Below, in pieces: positions 47,363 to 58,017 of a stretch of 64,000 nt of DNA; positions within the stretch are counted from its first letter, which is position 1; each line of letters starts with the position of its first letter. The stretch is taken from contig CAWKOG010000015.1 in NCBI GenBank assembly GCA_963851215.1, forward strand, positions 186,001 through 250,000. The letters run 5' to 3'. The notes under the pieces were generated by a model that saw only the letters and a list, made by a program, of their open reading frames with translations, ran no database searches and had not been told where the DNA came from. This DNA is from DATKFM01 sp963851215 (lineage in GTDB: Bacteria > Pseudomonadota > Alphaproteobacteria > Dongiales > Dongiaceae). The position numbers and the translations under genes were made by a program.

Positions 47363-48905
47363 ATGGCTGAAATTGATCTGTTGTCCCCGACCCTCCGGCT
47401 CCATGCCGCCGATCCCCTGGTCCTCGCCATGCGCGACCTCAAGCCCGGCGACGGGATCGACGGCGGCAAGGTCAAGGTGCAGGAGCCGGTGGGCAAGGGC
47501 CACAAGGTGGCGGTCAAGGCCATCGCGGCCGGCGAAACGGTTCGCAAATATGGCCAGGTCATCGGCGTGGCGACGAAGGCCATCGCGCCCGGCCAGCATA
47601 TCCATACTGCATAACCTGGAGTTCCGGCCCAGCACCGCCGATCACAGCATCGGCTCGGAGCGGCGCAACGAGCCGCCGCTGCCGGAGGCCGAGGCGGCGA
47701 CCTTCCAGGGCATCATCCGTGCCGACGGCACGGTGGCGACCCGCAATTACATCGGCATCCTGACCACGGTGAACTGCTCGGCCACGGTGGCGCGGATCAT
47801 CGCCGACCAGTTCCGCGGGCCCAACGCCCTGGCCGATTATCCGAACGTGGATGGCGTGGTGGCGCTGACCCATACCGACGGCTGCGCCGGCGCCAGCGAG
47901 GGCGAGCCGATCGACCTGCTGCGGCGGACGATCGCCGGCTACGCCAATCATCCGAACTTTGCCGCCGTGCTGATCATCGGCCTGGGCTGCGAGGCCAACC
48001 AGATGAGCCGCCTGGTGGAATCCCAGGGCATCAAGGTGGGCGACCGCATCCATACCTTCGTCATGCAGGAGGTGGGCGGCACCAACGCCACCGTCCGCGC
48101 CGGCGTCGAGCGCATCAAGCAGATGCTGCCGGCGGCCAATGCGGTGAAGCGGGAGACCGCTGCCGGCCAAGCATCTGACGGTCGGGCCTGCAATGCGGCG
48201 GCTCCGACGGCTTCTCCGGCATCACCGCCAATCCGGCGCTGGGCGCCGCGGTGGATCTGCTGGTGAAGAACGGCGGCACGGCGATCCTGAGCGAGACGCC
48301 GGAGATCTATGGCGCCGAGCATATGCTGCTGCGCCGCGCCGCCAGCCAGCAGGTGGGGCAGAAGCTGATCGATCTGCTGAAATGGTGGGAGGAGTACGCC
48401 GCCACCAACAAAGGCAGCCTCGACAACAATCCCTCGCCCGGCAACAAGGCCGGCGGCCTGTCCACCATCCTGGAGAAATCCCTGGGTGCGGCGGCCAAGG
48501 GCGGCAGCGCCGACATGGTGGAGGTCTACCGCTATGCCGAGCCGGTGACGGCGCGCGGCTTCGTGTTCATGGATACGCCGGGCTACGATCCCGGTGTCGG
48601 CCACCGGCCAGGTGGCGGGCGGCGCCAATCTCATCTGCTTCACCACCGGCCGCGGCTCCTGCTATGGCTGCAAGCCGTCCCCCAGCCTGAAGCTGGCGAC
48701 CAACACGCCGATGTATCAGCGCATGAAGGACGACATGGACATCAACTGCGGCGAGATCGCCGACGGTACGTCGACGGTGCAGGAGATGGGCGAGCGCATC
48801 TTCAAGATGATGCTGGAGACGGCGTCGGGCAAGAAGAGCCGCAGCGAAGAGTACGGCTACGGCGACGACGAATTCGCCCCCTGGCATCTGGGCGCGACGT
48901 TCTAG
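47363..48905 (+). CDS. UxaA-family altronate/galactarate-type dehydratase, frameshifted
   Basis: An N-terminal SAF domain (residues 1-85; LKPGDGIDGGKVKVQEPVGKG) joins the catalytic UxaA domain. Frame changes near 47605, 48170, 48183 and 48597, mostly single extra bases, divide it. Conserved parts are GIIRADGTVATRNYIGILTT, HTDGCAGASEGEPIDLL, LIIGLGCEANQMS, LQCGGSDGFSGITANPALG, TTGRGSCYGCKPSPSLKLAT and DMDINCGEI. The corrected size is ~513 aa, normal for the full-length protein. It dehydrates sugar acids such as altronate with Fe(II). No uronate genes are nearby, so the substrate is open. Confidence 0.83.
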
Positions 48906-48911
48906 CGGCGC

Positions 48912-50293
48912 TTAAATCACCTTCCCCGGATTGAGAATCCCCTTGGGATCGAACGCGGCTTTGATCCGGCGCATCAGCTCGATCTCGGCTTCGGAGCGGG
49001 AGCGGTTGAGGTAGGGGCGCTTCAACAGGCCGATGCCGTGCTCGGCGGAGATGCTGCCCTGCATCGCGCCGACGATCTCGTAGACGATCTCATCCATCTC
49101 ATGCTCGACATTGCCCGCCACAGCACCGGCGCTGGCGGAGATGTGCAGATTTCCGTCGCCGATATGGCCGTAGAAAGTGGAAGTGCCATCCGGCCAGCGT
49201 TTGGCCAACGCGCCGCGGCAGCGGTCGGCGAATTCGCCGATGCGGCCGATGGCCAGGCTGACATCGTAGTTCACAATATGGGGCAGCCGTTCCAGCGCCA
49301 GGCCTTCCCGCACGGTCCAGAAATCCCGCGCCTCCTTCTCGGTCTTGGCGACTACTGCATCCGTGACGTCGCCGGCTTCCAGCGCGCCCGCCAGCGCCGC
49401 CTCCACGCGATCGCCATCGCCGGCCGCATCGTTGCCCTCGTATTCGGTCAGCACATAGAAGGGCTGGCCCTTGGGCAATGGCGTCACGCCGGTTTCGGGA
49501 TGGCCGGCGACATAGTCGTAGAAATCAGGCCACATCACCTCGAAAGCGCTGACGCCGCCGAGCTCGCTCTGCAGCCGCCGCAGCAGGCGCAAGCCGGCGT
49601 CGAAGCCAGTGGTGGACAGGAACGCCGTCGTGCGGCTGCGGGGCAGGGGATGCAGCCGAAGCACGGCGCGGGTGATGACGCCCAGCGTGCCCTCGGCGCC
49701 GATGAAAAGCTGCTTCAGGTCATAGCCGGTGTTGTTCTTCATCGCCTTGTCGAGCGCGGTGATGACGGTGCCGTCGGCCAACACCACCTCCAGGCCGAGC
49801 ACCAGGGCGCGGGCCATGCCATAGCGGATCACCCGGTTGCCGCCGGCGTTGGTGGCGAGATTGCCGCCGATCTGGCAGCTGCCCGCGGGAGCCGATATCC
49901 AGGCCGAGATAGAGCCCGGCATCGCGGGCGGCCTCCTGCGCCACTTGCAAGGGCGTGCCGGCCCGGACGGTGAGGGTGGAAGCCTCCTGGTCCAGCTCCT
50001 CGACACCGGACAGGCGATCCAGCGACAGCACGATCTGGCCGGGCGCGGGATTGGCGCCGCCGGCCAGACCCGGTCATGCCGCCCTGGGGCACCACGGGAA
50101 TGCCAAGCTTGTGGCAGAGGGCGAGGCAACGAGAGACCTCTTCGGTGGTTCGCGGCCGCAGGATGGCCGGCGGCACGGTCTTCGGTGCGCCACTCCAGTC
50201 GCCGGCGCGGCGCTGGCGGAGATCGGCGTCGGTGGAAACGATGTCGGGGCCGAGCTCCTGGAAAAGCTGGCCGGCAAGGTCGGGCGCATTCAT
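48912..50293 (-). CDS. FAD-linked 2-hydroxyacid dehydrogenase (GlcD/D-lactate type), frameshifted near the N-terminus
   Basis: ATG 50293 gives MNAPDLAGQLFQELG. The FAD_binding_4 domain shows PAILRPRTTEEVSRCLALCH, VPQGGMTG, QIGGNLATNAGGNRVIRYG and GYDLKQLFIGAEGTLGVIT; the C-terminal domain shows STFYGHIGDGNLHIS and SISAEHGIGLLKRPYL, typical of D-lactate, glycolate and D-2-hydroxyglutarate dehydrogenases. Single-base changes near 50080 and 49890 break the N-terminal third. Length after correction is ~460 aa. D-2-hydroxyglutarate is an attractive but unproven substrate. Confidence 0.85.
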
Positions 50294-50381
50294 GCTGTGC
50301 ATTCCCGCCGCGCGGCACGCCGATGTCAACGGCGGCGGTCGCGAACGCAATAGTGGAAATGTCGATCAGTTGGAGAATGAA

Positions 50382-51112
50382 ATGAACGACAGCAGCAAGT
50401 CGGCCATCGTCACCGGCGCCTCCCGCGGCATCGGCGCTGCAATCGCCGAGCGCCTGGCGGCCGATGGCTTTGCCGTGGTGATCAACTTTTCCGGGAGCGA
50501 GGCGGCGGCGAAGGCCCTGGCGGGCAAGATCGCGGGCAAGGGCGGCCGCGCCGTCGCGGTGCAGGCCGATGTTAGCGATCCCCAGGCCGTCAAGCGCCTG
50601 TTCGATGCCGCCGAGTCATCCTTCGGCGGCGCCGATGCGCTCGTGAACAATGCCGGCATCATGATGCTGAAATCCATCGGCGAGAGCGACGACGCGCTGG
50701 TCGCGGCAGATCGCCATCAATTGAAGGGCACTTTCCGCCTGCGAGAGGCGGCGCGGCGACTGTGCCAGGGCGGGCGCATCGTCAATTTCTCTACCAGCGT
50801 GGTTGGGTTGAAACTGGAGAATTACGGGATCTACGCGGCGACCAAGGCGGCGGTGGAAACCCTGACGGCGGATCCTGGCGAAGGAACTGCGCGGCCGATC
50901 GATCACCGTCAACGCGATTGCGCCCGGACCCACGGCGACCGATCTCTTCCTGAACGGCAAACCGCCGGAACTGGTGGAGCGCATGGCGAAGATGAGCCCG
51001 CTGGAACGGTTGGGCACGCCGGAGGACATCGCCGCTGCCGTGGCCTTTCTCGTGGGGCCGGACGATCTGGATCAACGGCCAGACCCTGCGCGCCAATGGC
51101 GGCGTGGTCTGA
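50382..51112 (+). CDS. Short-chain dehydrogenase/reductase, two frameshifts
   Basis: ATG 50382 (MNDSSKSAIVTGASRG). The TGASRGIG cofactor motif is at residues ~12-19, NNAG near 88, then YGIYAATKAA (Tyr-x3-Lys active site). After an extra base near 50872 the frame gives ITVNAIAPGPTATDLF and PEDIAAAVAFLVGPD; after another near 51066, INGQTLRANGGVV-stop. The corrected protein is ~242 aa. It resembles 3-oxoacyl-ACP reductase-like SDRs; the substrate is unknown. It diverges from the FAD oxidase gene. Confidence 0.85.
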
Positions 51113-51115
51113 GGC

Positions 51116-51152
51116 AAAAGAAAACCTCCCCGGCATCGCGTTGCCGGGGAGG
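51116..51152 (-). terminator. Rho-independent terminator of the PhoX-like gene
   Basis: 10-bp stem CCTCCCCGGC / GCCGGGGAGG (51125-51134 and 51143-51152). Read on the minus strand it is followed by TTTTCTTTT (51124-51116). It lies 37 bases after the phoX-like stop; the hairpin may also stop the convergent SDR transcript. Confidence 0.85.
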
Positions 51153-51188
51153 AGTAGGATGCACATTTAGCCCAGGCTCGGGCCTCCC

Positions 51189-53118
51189 TTAGACGCCGAT
51201 CTCGCCGCCGCCGTCCTTGGTGATGACCACCACGGAGGGCCGCGGTGGAGCTTGTCGTCGAAATCCGGCCAGCGGGTGGTGGCCTTCTCCAGCATCTCGG
51301 AATTTTCCGCGGGGTGCTGGATGGCCAGGAACAGGGTCTGGCCATCAGGCGTGAAGCAGGGACCGCAGACCTCCGCATCCATGGGCGCCGCATAGAGCAG
51401 CTTCGGCGTTGCGCGGCCAGGCCCCTCGACCTCCGTGCCATAGAGACCGTCGGCGATGCCGAGATCCGGCGCGCCGTCGGTGGCGATCCAGAGACGGCCC
51501 TGGTGATCGAAAGCGACATTGTCGGGACAGGCGAACCAGCCGTTCGCGGAAACCTGGGCGCCATACTTGGCGCCATGCTCCGCCACGGCGGGATCGCCGG
51601 CGAGGATGAAGGTGTCCCATTTGTACTGTGCCGCGGCGTGGTCGGCGTCCTTGCCGTCACCCGGCGGCAGCAGCTCCAGGATATGGCCGGTGACGTTCTT
51701 GGCCCTGCGTTGGTTGCGTTGATCTGCTCGGGCTTCCGTTTGCTGTTCTTGGTCATCACCAGATAGACCCGGCCGGTGACCGGATTGGCCTCGAAATCCT
51801 CCGGCCGGTCCATCGGCGTGGCGCCCAGGAGATCGCCGGCCTTGCGCGGCTGCATCACCACATCGCCCTGGCTGTTGAAGCCGTTTTCGGCCGTCAGCGG
51901 CCCCTGGCCGAAGACCAGCGGCAGCCAGTCCAAGGTGCCGTCCTCGTTGAAGCGGGCGACGGAGAGCGTGCCGTCATCCAGCAGGCCGGCATTCTTGCTG
52001 CGGTCGGTGAGATCGACCGTGCCGTTGCTGACGAAGCGATAGGCATATTCGAAATAGTCGTCGTCGCCCAGATAGACGACGGCGCGGCCGTCCTTGTTGA
52101 TGACGATGTCGCCGCCTCATGGCCGAAGCGGCCGAGAGCGGTGCGCTTCGCCGGCTGCGAACCCGGCGTATAGGGATCGTACTCCACCACCCAGTCGAAG
52201 CGGTTCGGCTCGTTCGGCTCCTTGTCGACGTTGAAACGGTCCTGATAACGGGTCCAGCCGAGGCGTCGCCCACCTCGGCATAGCCGGCGCGCTCAAACAG
52301 AGCCGGGTTTGGCACCTTCGTCGGATCACCGCCGAACAGATCGGAGGCACCCTCTTCGCAGAACAGCACCGTGCCCCAGGGCGTGCGTGCCACCGGAACA
52401 ATCGTCCAGCGTACCCAGCACTTCAGTGCCGGCGGGATCGGCGGAGGTCTTCAGCAGATCGTGGCCGGCAGCCGGACCGGTCAGTTTGATCGCCGTGTTG
52501 GCGGTGATGCGGCGGTTGTAGCGCTGTCCGCCACCACCTGCCATTGGCCGTCGGTTTTCTTGATTTCGACCACCGAATGGCCGTGGGCGGCCATGGTGAC
52601 TTCAGCCTGGTTCTTGTCGAGCTTCGCCGCAACATCGTCCTCGGTCAGACCCGGCCACATGATGTGGGCATCGACATATTCGTGATTGACGCAAAGCAGG
52701 CCGTGGTCGGAATTGTTGGAACCCACGGGCAGAGGCATGAAGCCGACGAAGTCGCAGTTATAGCCGAACTGTTTTTCCTGGGCGGCGCCGGTCATGGCGG
52801 CGGGCTCGAAACCGCCGGCGCCCGCCATGATCGGATCGCCCCAGCGCAGCAGCACCTGCTTGCTGTAGCCGGGGCGACATGATCCTTTTCGTCATAGACG
52901 CGGGGCAGTTCGGCGAACGTAAGGGCCGGTGCGGCGGCTGCGGCGTGCCCACGCCGAAGATGCGGCCGCCGAACATGCCGAGGCCGGCGGCGGCACTCAT
53001 GCCCAACAGGGCCGTGCGCCGGGACAGCCTGTTAGCGATCATGGTCTCGATCGGCGTCGAGGCCGTGCGGATGGATTTGGACGAGTTGGTCGAGTTCGTG
53101 AGCCACGGGCTCGCTCAT
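51189..53118 (-). CDS. PhoX-family (DUF839) secreted phosphatase-like protein, many frameshifts
   Basis: From ATG 53118 (MSEPVAHELDQLV) an early indel leads to a Tat signal SRRTALLGMSAAAGLGMFGG. The body is recognisable in pieces on the minus strand: QFGYNCDFVGFMPLP, LLCVNHEYVDAHIMWPG, TPWGTVLFCEEGASDLFGG, NRFDWVVEYDPYTPGSQPAK, TGRVYLVMTKNSKR, GWFACPDNVAFDHQGRLWIA and CGPCFTPDGQTLFLAIQHP. These are DUF839 landmarks (calcium- and iron-dependent phosphatase fold). At least seven frame changes occur. The corrected size is ~640 aa. The function as an alkaline phosphatase is inferred from the family. Terminated at 51116-51152. Confidence 0.82.
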
Positions 53119-53259
53119 CGGAGATCTCCCTATCTTCTGTGTTGAAACTGGAACAGGCAACGGCCCGAATCGGCCGCTGTCCCCGAACGTTACGGCCGCG
53201 CGATTGCCCGAATGAGACGAAAGGATGAAGCTTTTGCGACAGTCGATATGTGCAAAAGC

Positions 53260-53292
53260 CCCCTCACCCCCGGACTTGACGGGGGTGAGGGG
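53260..53292. repeat. GC-rich palindromic repeat copy
   Basis: Perfect 12-bp arms CCCCTCACCCCC / GGGGGTGAGGGG with a 9-base centre, related to the 24781 arms. It lies between the divergent PhoX-like and kinase genes. There is no T-tract, so it is not an obvious terminator. Confidence 0.6.
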
Positions 53293-53331
53293 TGTTGACG
53301 GAACGCGTTCCTTCGTCACATTGGGCGGTTC

Positions 53332-54404
53332 ATGTCCGAAAGGACCCTCACGCAGCCCGTCAAATTCCTCGACCTCACTTTGCCGGAGCTCACGGCGGCG
53401 GAGGCGGCGGAGATCGCGCGGCGGGAATTCGGCCTCACGGGCGAGGCCAAGCAGCTTTATAGCGAGCGGGACGCGAATTTCCATCTACGCCCGGCCGGCG
53501 GCGGCCCCGGCCATGTGCTGAAAATCGCCAATGCCGTGGAGGATCCCGACGTCATCGATCTGCAGACGGCCAGCCTGCGCCATATCGCGCGGGCCGATCC
53601 GGAGCTGCCGGTGCCGCGGGTAATCCTGTCGCGCAGCGGCGAAGCGGTGGCGTGGGTAACGCTGGCCAGCGGCGCACGGCATATGGCGCGGGTCTATAGC
53701 TTCCTGACCGGCGAACGCTGGAGCAGATGCCGCAAAAGCCGGCGCTGCTGGCTGATCTCGGCCGCTTCGCCGCGCGGCTCGACAAGGCGCTCGCCGGTTC
53801 TCCCATCCTGGCGCGGCGCAGGAGATCCCCTGGGATCTGCGGCAACTGCCGCGCATGGCCGGCCATGTTGGCGATATCGACGGCGCGGATAGCCGCGCGA
53901 TGGTGCACGGCGTGGTCGACCGGTTTGCCGGGAGGCGATGCCGCAGCTGGCGGGCCTGCGGCACCAGGTCATCCACAACGATCTCAACCTGCATAACGTG
54001 CTGGTCGATCCCAAGGATGGCGCGCGTGTCGCCGGCGTGATCGACTTCGGTGACATGGTGAGGGGCCGCTGCTCTTCGAGCCTGCAATCGCCGCGGCGGA
54101 TATCTGGATCGGCAAGGATGATCCGCTGGAGGCGGTGACCGCGCTGGTCGGCGCCTATCACCGGTTGCTGCCGCTGAGAGACGCCGAGGTCGGCCTGACC
54201 TACGACCTGTTGCTGGCGCGCAATGCGATCTCGGTCGTGATCTGCGCCCGCCGGGCGAAGCACGGTTCCGAAAAGCCGAGTTATCTGGAGTCCGACTACG
54301 AGCCCTGCATGGCCGCCCTTGAGCAACTGCTCACCATCGGACATGACAAAGTTACGGCCGCGTTGAAGGCGGCCTGCGCCCAAAGAAAGAAAAACAATCG
54401 ATGA
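53332..54404 (+). CDS. APH-fold small-molecule kinase (hydroxylysine kinase-like), frameshifted
   Basis: ATG 53332. N-lobe residues include AKQLYSERDANFHLRP and GHVLKIANAVEDP (Lys of the ATP site). The C-lobe has VIHNDLNLHNVLVD (catalytic Asp) and AGVIDFGDMV (metal-binding Asp). Frame changes near 53722 (loss of C in CGCCTGG), ~53810, ~53930 and ~54065 split the middle. It overlaps the next gene by four bases (ATGA). The pairing with a class III aminotransferase mirrors human hydroxylysine kinase and 5-phosphohydroxylysine phospho-lyase, so it probably phosphorylates an amino alcohol such as hydroxylysine or ethanolamine (inference). Confidence 0.75.
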
Positions 54405-55735
54405 CATCAGCAGCTTCAACCGCGAACTCCCATAGCGAGCGATATCCAGCAGCTCCTGGCGCGGCGCCGCGAGTTTATGGGCTCGCAGCTCTACATGTTC
54501 TACGATCCGCCGCTGCATCTGGAGCGCGGCGACGGCGTGTGGCTGTATGACGCCCAGGGCCGCGCCTATCTCGACGTCTATAACAACGTGCCCCATGTGG
54601 GCCATTGCCATCCCCATGTGGTGGATGCGATCGCGCGGCAGGCGGCGCGGCTCAACACCAACACCCGCTATCTCTATGACGAAGTGCTCGACTATGCCGA
54701 GCGGCTGACGGCGACCTTGCCAGCTGGGCTGGATGTGGCGGCGTTCGTGAATTCCGGCAGCGAGGCGGTCGATCTCGCCTGGCGCATGGCCAAGGCGCAT
54801 ACCGGCCAACGGGGCGCCGTCGTCATGGAAGAGGCCTATCATGGCTGGACCGATGCGGTGGAAGCGCTGTCGCCGGCGGGAAAGCCGGAGAGCGCACTGG
54901 CGCCCCATGTGATGACACTCATGGCGCCGGATGAGTATCGCGGGCGTTATGGCGTCAATGTGGTCGACCGCGCTGCGCGATATGCGGCAGATGCCGACCG
55001 GGCGATTAACTCACTGCAGGCGGCCGGCTGGCGGCCCGCGGCCTTTATCGCCGATCCCGGTTTCTGCACCAACGGCATTCTGGAACCTTTGGCGGGCTAT
55101 CTCGGGCGAGTTTACGACCGCATGCGCGCGGCGGGCGCGGTCTGCGTCGCCGACGAGGTGCAGACCGGCTTCGGCCGCACGGGTGCTGCGATGTGGGGCT
55201 TCGCGCTGCATAATGTCACGCCCGACATCGTCACCATGGGCAAACCGGTGGCCAACGGCCATCCCCTGGGCGTGGTGGTGACCCGGCGCGAAATCATGGA
55301 CTCCTTCATGTCGCGCACTTCGTTCTTCAGCACATTCGGCGGCAACAATGTCGCCTGCGCCGCTGGCATAGCGGTGCTGAACGTGCTGGAGCGCGAGCAG
55401 CTGCAGGCCGGCGCGCTGAAGGTGGGCGAGCATCTGAAGTCCGGATTGCGCGGCTTGATGAGGAAGCATGACCTGATCGGCGATGTGCGCGGCATGGGGC
55501 TGATGATCGGCGTCGAGCTGGTGACCGACCGGAAAGCGTTGACACCCGCGACCAAGGAGACCAAGCGCGTGCTCAATCTGATGCGCGATCACGGCGTGCT
55601 GGTCGGCTATGAAGGCCGGGACGTGAACATCGTCAAGGTGCGGCCGCCGATGCCGTTCAAGATCGAGCATGCGGACCAGACCGTGGAAGCCATGGACAAG
55701 GCGTTGAGGGCCCTCTCGAGTTGGGAACAGCATGA
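54401..55735 (+). CDS. Class III PLP aminotransferase, phospho-lyase-like
   Basis: ATG 54401; one extra base near 54440 joins it to the main frame at IQQLLARRREFMGSQ. The segment NNVPHVGHCHPHVVDAIARQ, then LNTNTRYLYDEVLDYAERL, is the pattern of ethanolamine-phosphate and 5-phosphohydroxylysine phospho-lyases. PLP-binding features are NSGSEAVDLAWRMA, DEVQTGFGRTG and TMGKPVANGHPLG (Schiff-base Lys ~280). The frame as sequenced misses its stop and runs into the next gene; a one-base loss near 55710 would place TGA at 55733-55735 overlapping the alcohol dehydrogenase ATG. About 443 aa. Confidence 0.83.
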
Positions 55736-56766
55736 AGAAAACAATGAAGGCCGCGGTGCTGCGGAAAATCGGCACCAAACTCGCGATCGAGAACCTCCCC
55801 ATTCCAGAGCCGAAACGCGGCGAGATCCTGATCAAAGTGGCGGCCTGCGGCGTCTGCCACAGCGATCTCCACGCGGTCGACGGCGACTGGACACCGGGAC
55901 CGGTCCTGCCGCTGATTCCCGGCCATGAAGTGGCTGGCCATGTGGCCGCGCTGGGCGGCGGCGTGACGGCATTCAAAACCGGCGATGCCGTGGGCGTACC
56001 CTGGATGTTCAGCGCTTGCGGCGCCTGCGAGTTCTGTCACGCTGGCATGGAGACGATCTGCAAGAAAGGCGAGGCCACCGGCTACAGCAAGCCCGGCGGC
56101 TATGCGGAATACATGACCGCGCCGGCGGATTTCGTGGCGCGGCTGGGCAAGCGCGCGAATCTCTATGAACTCGCGCCAATTCTCTGCGCCGGCGTCACCA
56201 CCTATCGCGGCTTGAAGCGCACCAACACGCGGCCCGGCCAATGGATGGCGGTCATCGGCATCGGCGGCCTCGGGCATATCGCCGTTCAGTATGCGCGCGC
56301 CATGGGCCTGCGGGTTGCGGCAGTGGATGTCTCCGCCGACAAGCTGAAGCTGGCGCAGCGGTTGGGCGCGGAAGTTCTGGTCGACGCCAGCAAGGAAGAC
56401 GCACCGGCTGCGATACAGATGAAGACCGGCGGCATGCATGGCGCCATCGTTGCCGCCATATCGCCCCGCGCCTTCGAACAGGCCATCGGCATGCTGCGGC
56501 CGGCCGGCACGGTCTGCTACATCGGCCTGCCCGGCGGCGAGAACGACAATATCCGCGCGTCCATCTCGGCCATCGTGAATGGCGAGCTGTCGGTGCGCGG
56601 CTCCAATGTGGGAACGCGGCTGGATCTCAACGAAGCGGTCGCCTTCGCAGCCAACGGCCTGGTGACGGCGAAGATCAAGACGGCCAAGCTCGCCAGCATC
56701 AACGATATTTTCGAACAGATGCGCGCCGGCCGCATCCTCGGGCGGATGGTGCTGAAGCTGGCTTAG
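55732..56766 (+). CDS. Zinc-dependent alcohol dehydrogenase (AdhP type)
   Basis: 344 aa, intact. Catalytic zinc ligands are Cys39 (ACGVCHSD), His65-Glu66 (GHE) and Cys ~155 (LCAGVTTY). Structural zinc cysteines are 96, 99, 102 and 110 (CGACEFCHAGMETIC). NAD-binding motif GIGGLGHIAVQYA. It oxidises primary alcohols or reduces aldehydes, and could process the aldehyde released by the phospho-lyase next door (inference). Start ATG 55732 overlaps the presumed end of the aminotransferase gene. Confidence 0.93.
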   Translation: MKKTMKAAVLRKIGTKLAIENLPIPEPKRGEILIKVAACGVCHSDLHAVDGDWTPGPVLPLIPGHEVAGHVAALGGGVTAFKTGDAVGVPWMFSACGACEFCHAGMETICKKGEATGYSKPGGYAEYMTAPADFVARLGKRANLYELAPILCAGVTTYRGLKRTNTRPGQWMAVIGIGGLGHIAVQYARAMGLRVAAVDVSADKLKLAQRLGAEVLVDASKEDAPAAIQMKTGGMHGAIVAAISPRAFEQAIGMLRPAGTVCYIGLPGGENDNIRASISAIVNGELSVRGSNVGTRLDLNEAVAFAANGLVTAKIKTAKLASINDIFEQMRAGRILGRMVLKLA

Positions 56767-57081
56767 GCGCTGGCTTTGTCAAAGAAAGAGACCGCCGATG
56801 AACGCAGACAAGAAGGGATGAACGCAGATGCGTTCGAGTCTATGACAGAATGGCATATTCTGCCGTGAGTTCGTTTATGCGCGCCTTCAGCGCGCAAGGA
56901 GCTAAGATAAGCCGGCCCTGCGCGCCATCGCTGACGGAACTCGGTATATCGGCGTTCATCCCCATTTTATCTGTGTTCGCCGGCGTTCTCCTTTCTCTTA
57001 TCTGCGCGCGGGTTCGAGTATCGCGATCAAATAATCCGTTAACGCTATCCCGCCCAACCCTCGCCGCAATCGCGCGGCAGC
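56767..57081. other. Intergenic region holding a MITE-like element
   Basis: 315 bases without a credible gene. Most of it is the imperfect inverted-repeat element 56793-56985. The remaining ~95 bases before the DUF1287 gene show no clear promoter. Confidence 0.55.
56793..56985. mobile_element. MITE-like element with ~33-base imperfect terminal inverted repeats
   Basis: The left end CGCCGATGAACGCAGACAAG (56793-56825) is matched by the reverse complement of the right end 56951-56985 (CGCCGGCGAACACAGATAAA, then ATGGGGATGAACGCC). Inside are ~125 bases, AT-richer than the genome, without a reading frame of substance. Direct copies of GATGAACGCAGA also recur within the left arm. Confidence 0.5.
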
Positions 57082-57806
57082 ATGATCGCCATGAGAAGCG
57101 GGCGTCGTGGGTGGCTCAAGATGATGCTGGGTGCGGGCGTGGCATTCGCCGCGCGGTCCGTGCAGGCGGACGAAACGCCGGCGGAAAAACTCATCACCGC
57201 GGCGCGGGCGCAGATCGGCGTCACCCTGATCTACGATCCCGGCTATGCGCGGATCGATTATCCCAACGGCGATATCGGCCGGATCTATGGCGTCTGTGCC
57301 GATGTGATCGTGCGCGCCTATCGCGATGCCCTAACCCTCGATCTCCAGGAGCTGCTGCACCGGGACATGAAGAAGAACTTTGCCGCCTATCCCGCGACCT
57401 GGGGATTGGATAAGCCCGACAGCAATATCGATCACCGCCGGGTACTGAACATCGAGACCTTCCTGAAGCGCCAGGGCGCGCAGCTCTGGCGCAACAAGGG
57501 CAACGTCACCGACGGCGCCAAATTTCCGGAGGTTCTGCAAAACGGCGACATCGTTACCTGGCGGCTGAACGGCCGACTGCCCCATATCGCCTTCATTGGC
57601 GAAACTGGCGAGGCGCCGAGTGTGATCCACAATATCGGTTGGGGTGCACGGGAAAATGCACTGGCGGCCTATCGCCACATCTGCCCGTCGGGCATTACAG
57701 GTGGACCGGGTACTCCCTCCCTTCCCCCTCCTTCGGCGCATTCGGCAGTCCACGAAGTCCTTCTGCCCGGTGTCTTCGCCGGAGCGAAGCCGCCGGTTGT
57801 GCGTAG
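57082..57806 (+). CDS. DUF1287 family secreted protein, frameshifted at the C-terminus
   Basis: It has a hydrophobic, possibly Tat-type N-terminal leader (RRGWLKMMLGAGVAFAARS). The DUF1287 core follows: QIGVTLIYDPGYARIDYPNG, YGVCADVIVRAYRDA, DSNIDHRRVLNIETFLKR, NGDIVTWRLNGRLPHIAFIG and VIHNIGWGA. The family is NlpC/P60-like, with Cys ~74 and the later His as possible catalytic residues. A one-base change near 57690 gives the expected GHYRWTGYS ending. The tail beyond it (to 57806) is Ser/Pro/Arg-rich and probably derived from the repeat sequence that follows. Function unknown, perhaps a cell wall hydrolase. Confidence 0.78.
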
Positions 57807-57837
57807 GCAGGTAACGGTAGACGGAATTTCAGCATTG

Positions 57838-58007
57838 AGGTTCGGACCTTGCGCACGCCGAATTTCGCCGCCGCCGCCTTGGCTTTACCGTATCCACATC
57901 CAAACCGCGGCCAGTTCTACCTCCGCGCCGAGATCGCGCCAGGCGTTGAGATGGCTCTGTGCATAGAAACCGCAGCCGATCACGGCGGCGCGTAATTTCG
58001 CGGCCAT
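57838..58007 (-). pseudogene. N-terminal fragment of a Gfo/Idh/MocA-type oxidoreductase
   Basis: From ATG 58007: KLRAAVIGCGFYAQSHLNAW and GAEVELAAV, then, after an indel, KAKAAAAKFGVRKV. This is the start of the Rossmann domain of Gfo/Idh/MocA oxidoreductases. Similarity stops after ~55 residues, where the sequence enters the repeat-like stretch shared with the end of DUF1287. The catalytic domain is missing. It follows the SDR gene by ten bases, so an SDR-oxidoreductase operon seems to have been cut here, either in nature or by misassembly. Confidence 0.65.
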
Positions 58008-58017
58008 CGCTCGCTCG

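Noticed and set aside
47363..48905. UxaA-type protein as the 2-(hydroxymethyl)glutarate dehydratase of the nicotinate pathway
   Set aside because: The E. barkeri step uses a serine dehydratase-like [4Fe-4S] enzyme; UxaA is a different family, and nothing but proximity links it.
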